Assembly: GCF_039542305.1 (NCBI RefSeq)
Contig: NZ_BAABHW010000001.1
Location: 620,001-684,000 of the forward strand
Direction of reading: 5' to 3'
Origin: Roseibacterium beibuensis
GTDB taxonomy: Bacteria; Pseudomonadota; Alphaproteobacteria; Rhodobacterales; Rhodobacteraceae
DNA: 64,000 bases
The position numbers and the translations under genes were made by a program. The notes beneath the pieces were generated by a model that saw only the letters and a program-made list of their open reading frames with translations, was not told where the DNA came from and made no database searches. Below, one piece after another: positions 25,846 through 35,364 of the stretch (positions within the stretch are counted from its first letter, which is position 1; every line of letters starts with the position of its first letter).

Positions 25846-26101
25846 TCGGACAGTTTCCCCGTGTGACGCGCCGCAGAAAGCTGTCCCTTCGAAAAGGCTC
25901 GCGCAACGCTTCTGGTGTCATGTGTAGCTTGAACACGGCGAAAAGGCACAGCCACGCCTTGGAACGCGTCAAAAGGCCGGCGCATAGTTGCAACACGCCC
26001 ACAGACGCACACGGCGAGGGGCCCCCGAAGCGGGGATCTACTCTACTGCAATCGTCGATTTTCGGCTGGAGTGCGGTTCTCCGATGGGTCGTCGGAGAAA
26101 T

Positions 26102-26176
26102 TGGAGCGGGTGATGAGATTCGAACTCACGACCCTTACCTTGGCAAGGTAATGCTCTACCCCTGAGCTACACCCGC
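26102..26176 (-). tRNA. tRNA-Gly (anticodon GCC)
   Basis: On the minus strand GCGGGTG pairs with CACCCGC. The D-arm is AGCTCAGGGGTAGAGCA, the anticodon arm TTACCTTGCCAAGGTAA gives GCC, and the T-arm is GTGAG-TTCGAAT-CTCAT. CCA is encoded at 26102-26104. Length is 75 nt. Confidence 0.96.
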
Positions 26177-26585
26177 TCTGTGAGGCGTGTATCTATAAAG
26201 AGTTTTTCCGGGGCGCAAGAGGGGATTTTCCCATTTTTGCATTTCGGGCGATTTCTTCGCCGGATCTTACGCAACATCATGATAAATAACAATTCTCCTG
26301 CGGGCGTGTCTTGGGTGCCCTCGCGCAGACGCCCGGCGGCGCTGCGGTTTGCTGGTGCCTGAGTCTCTTGCGGGCGATTGGGTCACGGACATTCATGCGC
26401 CCTGCAAAGCGGTTTTCCGGGACCACCCGCGAAAGCGGAGGGGACGCGGCGTCGCGGCAAGTGTCCGGGGAGTATTTGCCCCCAGCGAGGTCACGATCGT
26501 GATCCACGCATGTGCAGGATTGGCGTGCTTGACCGATCAGGATCGGGGGGCGCACAGTCGATCCGCATGTTGCCAGGGGGATTTC
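26177..26585. other. 409-nt gene-free stretch
   Basis: Between tRNA-Gly and the secreted protein gene. A plus-strand frame stays open from 26349 into the gene, but lacks a recognisable protein before the signal peptide at 26586. An AT-rich patch (26255-26300) could hold a promoter for the tRNA gene on the minus strand. No repeat or RNA structure was recognised. Confidence 0.5.
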
Positions 26586-27536
26586 ATGAATTTCTCGAAA
26601 ACGATATTGGCCGCTGCGGTGTCGCTTGTTCCTGCCATGGGCATGGCGCAATCCCTGCTCAGCCCGACCTCCATCACCGTTCAACGCTATGACGCGATCC
26701 CCAATTTCTCGGGCGACAGCGGCATTTTCTGCTGCGCCACCCATGTGCACCGCTCGGGGGAGGCGGCGGATTACTACCATATCCGAATGGGGTTCGACGT
26801 GGCCTTCTCCGACGCAGTGGACCGCGTCTCGATCAACTCGTCCGACATCCTGCTCATGTTTCCGGGCGCCGAAGAAGGCTTGCGCGCGATTGGGCATTTC
26901 GACCACATGCCTGTCTATGAACCGGGCGCGACGTCGATCTATGCCCGCCGCCCCCGGGATTTCCCGGCCGAGACCGAGCAGGCCTTTCTGGATGCCGTCT
27001 GGGTCGTGCCCGAGGGGGTGACCAGCGCCACGATGCAGATCGGCGACCCCGAGGATGGCAATGTCTTGAACGTGCCCTTGGATCTCGATGTCGGTGTGAC
27101 CAGCGTCTTGCGGCCCGCCGCGACCTTGTCGATGGCGGTCTCGGGCGTGGGCGTGACCGACATGCTGACGCTGGAAGAGCGTTTCAACGGGCAGGATGTG
27201 CCCGGAACGATCCGACCGACTGGCCCGGGTCGGTTGATGCAGGTCGACCTCACCCTGACGCCCGCGATGTCCACAGACACCGATGCGCAGGCGGGTGAGA
27301 ACCAGTTCTTCTTCTACTCGGACTGGATCGGCGTGACGGGGCCGGATGGCCTGCCGCTCATGCCGGTGGGGTATGAAACCGGGCGATCCTACCGCGTCCA
27401 CTGGTCCACCTCGATCAGTTGGGAGGACCAGCCGCGCGGTTCGGACTTCACACTCTACTTCCTCGGACGCGCCGAGCCGGGTGTCTACCGGGTCTATTAC
27501 CTGTCGGACAAGGTCGCCGAATTCCGGATCGAGTAG
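26586..27536 (+). CDS. secreted protein of unknown function
   Basis: A 316-residue protein with a clear signal peptide (MNFSKTILAAAVSLVPAMGMAQ). I do not recognise the mature domain. It contains an adjacent Cys pair in GIFCCATHVHRSGEAADYYHIRMGFDVAF, many Asp residues and repeated beta-strand-like segments, ending FLGRAEPGVYRVYYLSDKVAEFRIE. There is no membrane anchor or lipobox. The ATG at 26586 follows an AGGGGG ribosome site. It is probably periplasmic or exported. The next gene encodes a small secreted EF-hand protein 142 nt downstream. Confidence 0.75.
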   Translation: MNFSKTILAAAVSLVPAMGMAQSLLSPTSITVQRYDAIPNFSGDSGIFCCATHVHRSGEAADYYHIRMGFDVAFSDAVDRVSINSSDILLMFPGAEEGLRAIGHFDHMPVYEPGATSIYARRPRDFPAETEQAFLDAVWVVPEGVTSATMQIGDPEDGNVLNVPLDLDVGVTSVLRPAATLSMAVSGVGVTDMLTLEERFNGQDVPGTIRPTGPGRLMQVDLTLTPAMSTDTDAQAGENQFFFYSDWIGVTGPDGLPLMPVGYETGRSYRVHWSTSISWEDQPRGSDFTLYFLGRAEPGVYRVYYLSDKVAEFRIE

Positions 27537-27678
27537 CGGTTCAAGGCCGGTCGATCACATTGATGTAACCAAAGTGGCGGCCTCTTCTGCATGACGATCT
27601 CGGCAAATATATTCCGCCGCGAAGGCATGGTGCCTTCGGCTCGCGGCCCGCATATGGGCCGCATTTCTGGACCTGAAA

Positions 27679-27915
27679 ATGACACGCTTCTTTCTGCTGC
27701 TCGTTGCCACCATGGCATTCACGGGTAACGCTGCTGTCGCGCAAACCATGTTGGAAGACACCGACGGGGATGGCGCATATTCCTATGAGGAGATGCTGGC
27801 GGCTTATCCCGATCTGACGCAGGAGCTGTTCGACGAGGCCGACGCGAACGCGGACGGCGCCATCGACGCTGATGAACTGGCCGCCGCCCGCGAAGGTGGT
27901 CTGTTCCCGGCCTGA
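27679..27915 (+). CDS. small secreted EF-hand protein
   Basis: A 78-residue protein: a signal peptide (MTRFFLLLVATMAFTGNAAVAQ) followed by two EF-hand loops, DTDGDGAYSYEE and DANADGAIDADE, each with the D-x-D-x-D-G calcium-ligand pattern and a terminal Glu. The length leaves almost nothing but the calcium-binding pair. It is likely a periplasmic or extracellular calcium binder. A strong hairpin terminator follows the gene. Confidence 0.85.
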   Translation: MTRFFLLLVATMAFTGNAAVAQTMLEDTDGDGAYSYEEMLAAYPDLTQELFDEADANADGAIDADELAAAREGGLFPA

Positions 27916-27948
27916 CCGCGCCCTGTTCGGTCGCTTCGATCGCATGAA

Positions 27949-27985
27949 AAAGGCCGCTGCGAGAGGATCGCAGCGGCCGATTTTT
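27949..27985. terminator. bidirectional terminator between EF-hand gene and pyruvate carboxylase
   Basis: A perfect 11-bp stem GGCCGCTGCGA / TCGCAGCGGCC with a 5-nt loop, flanked by AAAAA on the left and GATTTTT on the right, so it can work for both convergent genes. Confidence 0.85.
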
Positions 27986-28003
27986 CGCGGATGTCCAGCG
28001 CGC

Positions 28004-31000
28004 TTACGCTTCGAATTCCACCAGCAGGTCCTTGGCGTCGATCTGGGCGCCGGCGGTGACATGGACCGCCTTGACCACCGCGTCGCGGTCGGCGTGAATG
28101 CCGGTTTCCATCTTCATCGCTTCGATTGTCATCAGCAGATCGCCCTTCGTGACCACCTGGCCCGCCGAGGTGCTGATCGAGGCAACCACACCGGGCATCG
28201 GCGCACCGACATGGGCGGCGTTTCCGGTCTCTGCCTTGGGCCGCTTCGCTTGCGTGGCCGCCGCCTTGCGGTTCGGCACGCGGATGGTGCGCGGCTGGCC
28301 GTTCAATTCGAAGAACACCTTCACCTCGCCATCGTCGGTGGTCTCGCCCACGGCCTGCAACTGGATCACCAGCGTCTTGCCCGGGTCGATCTCGGCCTCG
28401 ATCTCCTCGCCCGGTTCCATGCCGTAGAAGAAGGTCTTGGTGGGCAGGGTGCGGACAGGGCCGTAATCCTTGTGGCGGTTGGTGTAGTCGGTGAAGACCT
28501 TGGGATACATGAGATACCCCATGAGGTCCTCGCCATCGATCGCGACCTCGAGCTGGTCTTCCAGATCGCCCCGGGTCTTTTCCAGGTCCACCGGGTCGAG
28601 GTGCTTGCCGGGCCGGTCCGTCTGGGGCTTTTCGCCCTTGAGCACCTTTTTCACGATCGCATCGGGGAAGCCGCCCGGCGGCTGGCCGAGATTGCCGCGC
28701 ATCATGTCGATCACGCTGTCGGGGAAAGAGACGTCTTTCTTGGGGTCCTCGACATCGGCGCGGGTCAGGCCCTGGCTGACCATCATCAACGCCATGTCGC
28801 CCACCACCTTGGACGACGGCGTGACCTTCACGATATCGCCGAACATCTGGTTCACGTCAGCGTACATCTGCGCGACCTCGTGCCAGCGATCTTCCAGCCC
28901 CATCGAGCGCGCCTGCGCCTTGAGGTTGGTGAACTGGCCGCCCGGCATCTCGTGCAGGTAGACCTCGGAGGCGGGGGCCTGAAGGCCGGACTCGAAGGCG
29001 GCATATTGCGTGCGCACGGCCTCCCAATAGTCGCTGATCTCGCGGATCGCCGCGATGTCGAGGCCGGTGTCGCGGTCGGTGTGGCGCAGCGCCTCGACCA
29101 CCGTGCCAAGCGTCGCCTGGCTGGTGTTGCCCGACAGCGCATCCATCGCGCAATCGACCGCGTCCACCCCGGCGCGCGACGCGGCAAGGATCGTGCCGCA
29201 GGCGACGCCCGCCGTGTCATGCGTGTGGAAATGGATCGGCAGATCGACCGCATCCTTCAGGGCAGGGATCAGCACCTCGGCGGCCGAGGGTTTCAGAAGC
29301 CCCGCCATGTCCTTGAGGCCAAGGATATGCGCGCCGGCCTTTTCCAGCTCTTTCGCCATGGCGACGTAGTATTTCACGTCATACTTGGCGCGATCCGGGT
29401 CCATCACGTTGCCGGTGTAGCAGATCGTGCCTTCGCAGATCTTGCCGGACTCGACCACGGCATCCATGGCGACGCGCATGTTCTCGACCCAGTTCAGGCT
29501 GTCGAAGACACGGAACACGTCGACGCCGCTTTCGGCGGCCTGCGCGACGAAGCCCTGCACCACGTTGTCGGGATAGTTGGTGTAGCCCACCCCGTTCGAG
29601 GCGCGCAGGAGCATCTGCGTCATGATGTTGGGCATGGCCGCGCGGATGTCGCGCAGACGCTGCCACGGGCATTCCTGCAAGAAGCGGTAGGCCACGTCGA
29701 AGGTCGCACCGCCCCAGCATTCCACGCTGAACAACTCGGGCAGGTTCGCCGCGTAGACAGGCGCGGCCTTGATCATGTCGATCGAGCGCATCCGCGTGGC
29801 CAGCAGCGACTGGTGCCCGTCACGCATCGTGGTGTCGGTGATCAGCAGGCGGTCTTGCGCCTTCATCCAATCGGCAACGGCCTTGGCGCCCTTCTCTTCA
29901 AGCAATTGCAGCGTGCCTGCCGGCGGCGTCTCGGCCCACAGCGCGGGCGGTTTGGGCGGTTTCGCATCGGCCGGGGGCAGGGGACGGCCCGCCGTTTCGG
30001 GGTGCCCGTTGACGGTGATGTCCGCGATGTAGCGCAAGATGCGCGTCGCCCGGTCCCGGCGCGGGCGGAAGTCGAACAGTTCCTCGGTCTCGTCGATGAA
30101 CTTGGTCGTGTACTGGTAGTTCAGGAAGGTCGGGTGTTTCAGCAGGTTGATGACGAAGTCGATATTGGTGCTGACCCCGCGGATGCGAAACTCGCGCAGG
30201 GCGCGGTCCATCCGGGCGATGGCGGCCTCGGGCATCGGGGCCCAGGCCGTGACCTTTTCAAGAAGGCTGTCGTAATAGCGGGTGATGACCGCACCGGAAT
30301 AGGCTGTGCCGCCATCGAGGCGAATGCCCATGCCCGTCGCGCCGCGATAGGCGGTGATGCGGCCATAGTCGGGGATGAAGTTATTGGTCGGATCCTCGGT
30401 CGTGACGCGGCATTGGATCGCATGTCCGTCCAGCGTCACGTCATACTGGCACGCCACGCCCGTCGCCGTGGTCAGCGACTTGCCCTCGGCAATCAGGATC
30501 TGGGCGCGCACGATATCGATACCGGTCACTTCCTCGGTGACGGTGTGTTCCACCTGCACGCGCGGGTTCACCTCGATGAAGTAGAAGGCGCCGGTATCCA
30601 TATCCATCAGGAATTCGACCGTGCCTGCGCATTCGTAATTCACGTGCTCGCAGATCTTTTTGCCGAGGCGGCAGATCTCTTCGCGTTGCGTCTCGGAAAG
30701 ATACGGGGCGGGTGCGCGCTCCACCACCTTCTGGTTCCGGCGCTGCACCGAGCAGTCGCGTTCGTAGAGGTGGTAGATATTGCCTTCCTTGTCGCCGAGG
30801 ATCTGCACCTCGACGTGGCGGGCGCGGGTGATCATCTTCTCGAGATAGCCCTCGCCGTTGCCGAAGGCGGCCTCGGCTTCGCGGCGGCCTTCGCGCACCT
30901 TTTCCTCCAGCTCGTCGGCGCTGTGGATCGGGCGCATGCCGCGCCCGCCGCCGCCCCAGCTGGCCTTGAGCATCAGCGGGTAGCCGATGGTGTCAGCCTC

Positions 31001-31447
31001 GGCACGGATAGCGTCCATGTCGTCGCCCAGAACCTCGGTTGCCGGGATGACGGGGACGCCCGCCTCCATGGCCACTTTGCGCGCGCTGGCCTTGTCGCCC
31101 AGTTTGCGCATCGTCTCGGCCTTTGGGCCGATGAAGGTGATTCCAGCCTCGGTGCAGGCATCCACGAAATCGGGGTTTTCGGACAGAAGGCCATAGCCCG
31201 GATGGATCGCATCGGCGCCCGCCATCTTGGCCACGCGGATGATCTCGGGGATCGAGAGATAGGCCGCAACGGGACCAAGGCCTTCGCCGATCTTGTAGGC
31301 CTCGTCCGCCTTGAAGCGGTGCAGGCTCAGCTTGTCCTCGTCGGCGTAAATGGCGACGGTGCGTTTGCCCAACTCGTTGGCCGCGCGCATCACGCGAATG
31401 GCGATTTCGCCGCGGTTCGCGATGAGGATTTTCTTGAAATCAGTCAT
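28004..31447 (-). CDS. pyc: pyruvate carboxylase
   Basis: A single-chain pyruvate carboxylase of 1147 residues, normal for the family. Domains in order: biotin carboxylase (ILIANRGEIAIRVMRAANELG; ATP-grasp KASWGGGGRGMRP; EVNPRVQVEHTVTEEVTGIDIV), carboxyltransferase (LLITDTTMRDGHQSLLATRMR; SVECWGGATFDVAYRFL; PIHFHTHDTAGV), a PYC/OADA linker domain, and the biotinyl domain with TIEAMKMETGIHAD (biotinylated Lys about residue 1112). It makes oxaloacetate from pyruvate and bicarbonate. The start MTDFKKILIANRGE at 31447 was chosen over one six codons earlier that lies on the ribosome site. It is monocistronic by appearance. Confidence 0.97.
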   Translation of the reverse strand: MTDFKKILIANRGEIAIRVMRAANELGKRTVAIYADEDKLSLHRFKADEAYKIGEGLGPVAAYLSIPEIIRVAKMAGADAIHPGYGLLSENPDFVDACTEAGITFIGPKAETMRKLGDKASARKVAMEAGVPVIPATEVLGDDMDAIRAEADTIGYPLMLKASWGGGGRGMRPIHSADELEEKVREGRREAEAAFGNGEGYLEKMITRARHVEVQILGDKEGNIYHLYERDCSVQRRNQKVVERAPAPYLSETQREEICRLGKKICEHVNYECAGTVEFLMDMDTGAFYFIEVNPRVQVEHTVTEEVTGIDIVRAQILIAEGKSLTTATGVACQYDVTLDGHAIQCRVTTEDPTNNFIPDYGRITAYRGATGMGIRLDGGTAYSGAVITRYYDSLLEKVTAWAPMPEAAIARMDRALREFRIRGVSTNIDFVINLLKHPTFLNYQYTTKFIDETEELFDFRPRRDRATRILRYIADITVNGHPETAGRPLPPADAKPPKPPALWAETPPAGTLQLLEEKGAKAVADWMKAQDRLLITDTTMRDGHQSLLATRMRSIDMIKAAPVYAANLPELFSVECWGGATFDVAYRFLQECPWQRLRDIRAAMPNIMTQMLLRASNGVGYTNYPDNVVQGFVAQAAESGVDVFRVFDSLNWVENMRVAMDAVVESGKICEGTICYTGNVMDPDRAKYDVKYYVAMAKELEKAGAHILGLKDMAGLLKPSAAEVLIPALKDAVDLPIHFHTHDTAGVACGTILAASRAGVDAVDCAMDALSGNTSQATLGTVVEALRHTDRDTGLDIAAIREISDYWEAVRTQYAAFESGLQAPASEVYLHEMPGGQFTNLKAQARSMGLEDRWHEVAQMYADVNQMFGDIVKVTPSSKVVGDMALMMVSQGLTRADVEDPKKDVSFPDSVIDMMRGNLGQPPGGFPDAIVKKVLKGEKPQTDRPGKHLDPVDLEKTRGDLEDQLEVAIDGEDLMGYLMYPKVFTDYTNRHKDYGPVRTLPTKTFFYGMEPGEEIEAEIDPGKTLVIQLQAVGETTDDGEVKVFFELNGQPRTIRVPNRKAAATQAKRPKAETGNAAHVGAPMPGVVASISTSAGQVVTKGDLLMTIEAMKMETGIHADRDAVVKAVHVTAGAQIDAKDLLVEFEA

Positions 31448-31534
31448 TTGGGCGCAGGCCTCCATCTCCCGGATGCAGAATGTGTAAGCGGCGTGAAAGG
31501 TTGGGGCAACTGCACAGAAGTCGCGGGGGCGCGG

Positions 31535-32683
31535 TCAGTCGGCAGGTTGCATCCCACGCGCGGCGAGCGCGTCCAAGCTCTGCGCACCGATTTGCGCCAT
31601 GTTCGATACCATGTCCTTTGCGAGGATGTCGTGCAGATGCGACGGCCCCTGCCGCCCCAACGCGCCGAGCGCGTAGTGCCAGGGGCGGCCCATCATGACG
31701 AAATCCGCACCCGTGGCGAGGGCCCTCATGATGTCGAGCCCCCCTTCGATCCCGCTATCGAACAGGATCGGCAGATCGGTCGCAGAGCGGATTTCCGGCA
31801 ATACGTCGATCGAGGCCGGGGCACCGTCGAATTGCCGCCCGGCATGGTTCGAGACCCAGACCGCATCGACACCCTCGGCTGCGGCGCGGATGGCGACCTC
31901 GGGCTCCATCACGCCCTTCAGGATCAGCGGGCCGTCCCACTTCTCGCGCAGCGCCGCGACATAGTCCCAATCCGGGGCCGCGCGCAGCAGGTAGCCCACA
32001 TGCGCGGTCGAGGGCAGGGGGCCGGTCTTTTTCTGGTCCGCGTAGGAATCCATCAGCCGCATCCGCGGCATGCCGCTGGCCTGGATGCCAAGCGCCCAGG
32101 CCGGGCAGCGCGCGACCTGCAACAACAGGCGCGGCGTCAGGCGAGGGGGCTGGACCAGCCCGCCCCGCGTCTGCCTTTCGCGGCGCGAAGCGGCGGGCAC
32201 ATCGACGGTCAGGACAAGCGCCCTGAACCCGGCCTCCCGCGCGCGGCGCAGCATGTCGTCGCGGATCTCGGGCGATTTGGGCGGGTACATCTGGAACCAG
32301 CCATGGTCTCCGATCTGGCCCTTCAACTCGTCCGGTGTCCGCGTCGCCACGGTGGACAGCGTGTAGGGAATACCCGCGCGGGCCGCGTGGCGGGCAAGGA
32401 TGCGCTCGGCCTCGGGCCAGATCAGGCCGGACATGCCAAGCGGTGCGATGCCGAAGGGCACCGGGAACTCCTCGCCGAACAGCGTGGTGGACAGGTCTGG
32501 CGTGATCTCGCCGCGCAGGGCCGCGGGGCGGAACAACACCTTGTCGAGCGCCGCGCGGTTGCGCTCGGCGATCTTTTCCGACCCGGTTGCGCTGTCGAGA
32601 TATTCCCAGACGAAATGGGGAATGCGGCGACGGGCGCGGGCCTTGAGATCGGACAGGGCGGGAAAGCGGCTGTGCAGGTCCAT
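31535..32683 (-). CDS. lldD: FMN-dependent alpha-hydroxy-acid oxidase / L-lactate dehydrogenase
   Basis: About 382 residues of the glycolate oxidase/LldD family. FMN and substrate motifs: PHFVWEYLDSATGSE, PFGIAPLGMSGLIWP, ALVLTVDVPAASRRERQTRGGL, and the active-site segment VSNHAGRQFDGAPASIDVLPEI with catalytic His, then LFDSGIEGGLDIMRALATGADFVMMGRPWHYAL. It oxidises a 2-hydroxy acid, most likely L-lactate, to the keto acid. Note SNHAGRQFDGAPA rather than the SNHGGRQLD common in the family. The start MDLHSRFPALSDL at 32683 is chosen by family resemblance; longer in-frame starts at 32731 and 32776 exist. Pyruvate carboxylase lies downstream and could use its product. Confidence 0.82.
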   Translation of the reverse strand: MDLHSRFPALSDLKARARRRIPHFVWEYLDSATGSEKIAERNRAALDKVLFRPAALRGEITPDLSTTLFGEEFPVPFGIAPLGMSGLIWPEAERILARHAARAGIPYTLSTVATRTPDELKGQIGDHGWFQMYPPKSPEIRDDMLRRAREAGFRALVLTVDVPAASRRERQTRGGLVQPPRLTPRLLLQVARCPAWALGIQASGMPRMRLMDSYADQKKTGPLPSTAHVGYLLRAAPDWDYVAALREKWDGPLILKGVMEPEVAIRAAAEGVDAVWVSNHAGRQFDGAPASIDVLPEIRSATDLPILFDSGIEGGLDIMRALATGADFVMMGRPWHYALGALGRQGPSHLHDILAKDMVSNMAQIGAQSLDALAARGMQPAD

Positions 32684-32825
32684 TACGCCGAGATGATCGT
32701 CTTGCGCCGCGCTTGTCCAGTGGCGAGCCATCGAAAAACCTGTTGCCTCCGCCGGATTTGAGTGCGGTTGGAACAATCTGCGAACAAACCTTTAACAAGC
32801 GCGGTGTCCGACCTATGATCAGCCC

Positions 32826-35270
32826 ATGAGCAGTTTCGACGATTCCGACGCTTTCGAGGCGGCCTCGGCCGCGTCCCTGTCCGCGCGCGCAATGGCGGCG
32901 CGCCCGATGCCGCATCTGGACGGGCTGAATCCCGCGCAGCGCGAGGCCGTCGAGCAGATGGAGGGGCCGGTCCTGATGCTGGCGGGGGCTGGCACCGGCA
33001 AGACCAAGGCGCTGACTGCGCGGATCGCGCATCTTTTGGCCACCGGGACGGCCCGCCCGAACGAGGTTCTGGCCGTGACCTTCACCAACAAGGCCGCGCG
33101 CGAGATGAAAAATCGTATCGGCGCGCTGATGGGGCAGGCGGTCGAGGGGATGCCGTGGCTGGGCACCTTTCACGCGATCTGCGTGAAGCTCTTGCGCCGC
33201 CACGCCGAACTTGTGGACCTGAAATCGAATTTCACGATCCTCGATACCGATGACCAGGTTCGGCTGATGAAACAGCTGATCAACGCCGCCGGCATCGACG
33301 AGAAACGCTGGCCCGCGCGGCAGCTGGCCGGCATCATCGACGGCTGGAAAAACCGCGCGCTGACGCCCGACAAGGTGCCGGCTGCGGATGCGGGCGCATT
33401 CAACCGGCGTGGCCCGGAGCTTTACGCGCAATACCAGGCGCGGCTGATCGAGTTGAATGCGGTCGATTTCGGCGACCTTCTGCTGCATGTCATCCGCATT
33501 TTCCAGGAGAACGAGGACCTGCTGGCGCAATACCAGCGCTGGTTCCGCTACATCCTCGTGGACGAATACCAGGATACGAACGTCGCCCAATACCTGTGGC
33601 TGCGGCTGTTGGCGCAGGGGCATTCCAACATCTGCTGCGTGGGGGATGACGACCAGTCGATCTATGGCTGGCGCGGGGCCGAGGTGGGCAACATCCTGCG
33701 CTTCGAAAAGGATTTTCCAGGCGCGAAGGTGGTGCGGCTGGAGCAGAACTATCGCTCGACCGGGCATATCCTTGCGGCGGCCAGCGGTGTGATCGAGGCC
33801 AACAAGGGCCGGTTGGGCAAAACGCTCTGGACCGAGGGCGAGGACGGCGAAAAGGTCCGCCTGATCGGCCATTGGGACGGCGAGGAAGAAGCACGCTGGA
33901 TCGGCGAAGAGATCGAGGCGATGGGTCAGGGCACCCGGGGCATGGACCCGATCGGCCCCAATGACATCGCGATTCTCGTTCGCGCCAGCCACCAGATGCG
34001 TGCCTTCGAGGATCGGTTCCTGACCATCGGTCTGCCCTACCGCGTGATCGGTGGCCCGCGCTTTTACGAGCGGATGGAGATCCGCGACGCGATGGCCTAT
34101 TTCCGCGTCGTGGTCAGCCCCGAGGATGACCTCGCCTTCGAGCGGATCGTGAACACGCCCAAGCGCGGCCTTGGCGACAAGGCGCAGGCAACCATCCAGC
34201 GCATGGCGCGCAGCAATGGCGTCAGCCTGCTGGAAGGCGCGCGGCTGGCGGTCGAGGCCAAGGCGCTGTCCGGCAAGGGCCTGAAGGAACTGGCGCGGCT
34301 GGTGGACCAGGTCCACCATTGGCGCGCCTTGATGCAAGGCGGATTGCGGCAGGTGGGCCCGATGGATGACCTGATCGAAGAGGATCGCCCCGCCGCCGAC
34401 GCGCTCAGCCATATCGAACTGGCCGAGGTGATCCTGGACGAGTCCGGCTACACGGCGATGTGGCAAAACGACAAGACGCCCGAGGCGCCGGGGCGGCTGG
34501 AAAACCTCAAGGAACTCGTGAAGGCCCTTGAATCCTTTGAAAACCTGCAAGGGTTCCTCGAACATGTCAGCCTGATCATGGACAACGAGCAGGATGACAA
34601 TGAGCCGAAAGTGACACTCATGACGCTCCACGCCGCCAAGGGGCTGGAGTTTCCGGCGGTGTTCCTGCCGGGATGGGAAGACGGGTTGTTCCCCTCGCAA
34701 CGCTCGATGGACGAGACCGGGCTGAAAGGGTTGGAGGAGGAGCGCCGCCTTGCCTATGTGGGCATCACGCGGGCCGAAGAGGTTTGCACGATCTCGTTTG
34801 CGGGCAACCGCCGCGTCTATGGTCAGTGGCAAAGCCAGCTTCCCAGCCGGTTCATCGACGAACTGCCCCAGGCGCATGTCGAGATCCTGACCCCACCGGG
34901 CCTGCATGGTCACCAGGGCGGGATGGCGGCGAGCGCAAGTCCCGTGTCCGGTATGATGCGCGGCAGCGATTTGCAGGAAAAGGCCGCGCGCGCGGATGTC
35001 TACAACTCCCCGGGCTGGAAACGGTTGCAGCAGAATCAAGGCCGGTTCGGAATGCGCCAGCCGTCCGAGGCCAAGAACGTCACCATCGACGCCGAGGCGG
35101 TCAGCGCCTTCACCGTCGGCGACCGCGTCTTTCACCAGAAATTCGGCTATGGCGAGGTGATCTCGGTGGAGGGCGACAAGCTGGGCATTGCCTTTGACAA
35201 GGCCGGCGAAAAGCATGTCGTCGGTCGTTTCGTCGTGGCGGCGGACTCCGCGGGTGACGTGCCCTTCTAG
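32826..35270 (+). CDS. uvrD: ATP-dependent DNA helicase UvrD/PcrA
   Basis: An 814-residue SF1A helicase. Motif I is MLAGAGTGKTKALTARIAHLL, Ia VTFTNKAAREMKNR with GTFHAICVKLLRR, II ILVDEYQDTNVAQY, III VGDDDQSIYGWRGA, IV LEQNYRSTGHIL, V LMTLHAAKGLEFPAVFLPGWEDGLFPSQR and VI EERRLAYVGITRAEE. The C-terminal end (TVGDRVFHQKFGYGEVISVEGDKLGIAFDKAGEKHVVGRFV) is the Tudor-like RNA-polymerase-contacting domain of PcrA/UvrD. Roles are nucleotide-excision and mismatch repair and clearing of stalled polymerases. Divergent from the hydroxy-acid oxidase gene. Confidence 0.95.
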   Translation: MSSFDDSDAFEAASAASLSARAMAARPMPHLDGLNPAQREAVEQMEGPVLMLAGAGTGKTKALTARIAHLLATGTARPNEVLAVTFTNKAAREMKNRIGALMGQAVEGMPWLGTFHAICVKLLRRHAELVDLKSNFTILDTDDQVRLMKQLINAAGIDEKRWPARQLAGIIDGWKNRALTPDKVPAADAGAFNRRGPELYAQYQARLIELNAVDFGDLLLHVIRIFQENEDLLAQYQRWFRYILVDEYQDTNVAQYLWLRLLAQGHSNICCVGDDDQSIYGWRGAEVGNILRFEKDFPGAKVVRLEQNYRSTGHILAAASGVIEANKGRLGKTLWTEGEDGEKVRLIGHWDGEEEARWIGEEIEAMGQGTRGMDPIGPNDIAILVRASHQMRAFEDRFLTIGLPYRVIGGPRFYERMEIRDAMAYFRVVVSPEDDLAFERIVNTPKRGLGDKAQATIQRMARSNGVSLLEGARLAVEAKALSGKGLKELARLVDQVHHWRALMQGGLRQVGPMDDLIEEDRPAADALSHIELAEVILDESGYTAMWQNDKTPEAPGRLENLKELVKALESFENLQGFLEHVSLIMDNEQDDNEPKVTLMTLHAAKGLEFPAVFLPGWEDGLFPSQRSMDETGLKGLEEERRLAYVGITRAEEVCTISFAGNRRVYGQWQSQLPSRFIDELPQAHVEILTPPGLHGHQGGMAASASPVSGMMRGSDLQEKAARADVYNSPGWKRLQQNQGRFGMRQPSEAKNVTIDAEAVSAFTVGDRVFHQKFGYGEVISVEGDKLGIAFDKAGEKHVVGRFVVAADSAGDVPF

Positions 35271-35364
35271 GTGGCATTTTAGGCATCTTCCCAGGCCGAT
35301 TCACCAATCCGCAATGGGGCGTTGGTATTCCGGCGGTCGTTTCTGACCTCGCCGGGGGGCTGCC

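Noticed and set aside
25863..26165. A 100-codon plus-strand frame
   Set aside because: It runs into the tRNA-Gly gene and has no ribosome site or motif.
27872..32761. A 1629-codon plus-strand open frame
   Set aside because: It lies antisense to pyruvate carboxylase and the hydroxy-acid oxidase. The minus-strand frames carry full family motifs; the plus frame has His/Arg-rich composition typical of GC-rich antisense noise.
31755..35216. An 1153-codon minus-strand open frame
   Set aside because: Antisense to uvrD and out of frame with the hydroxy-acid oxidase; no motif, low-complexity composition.
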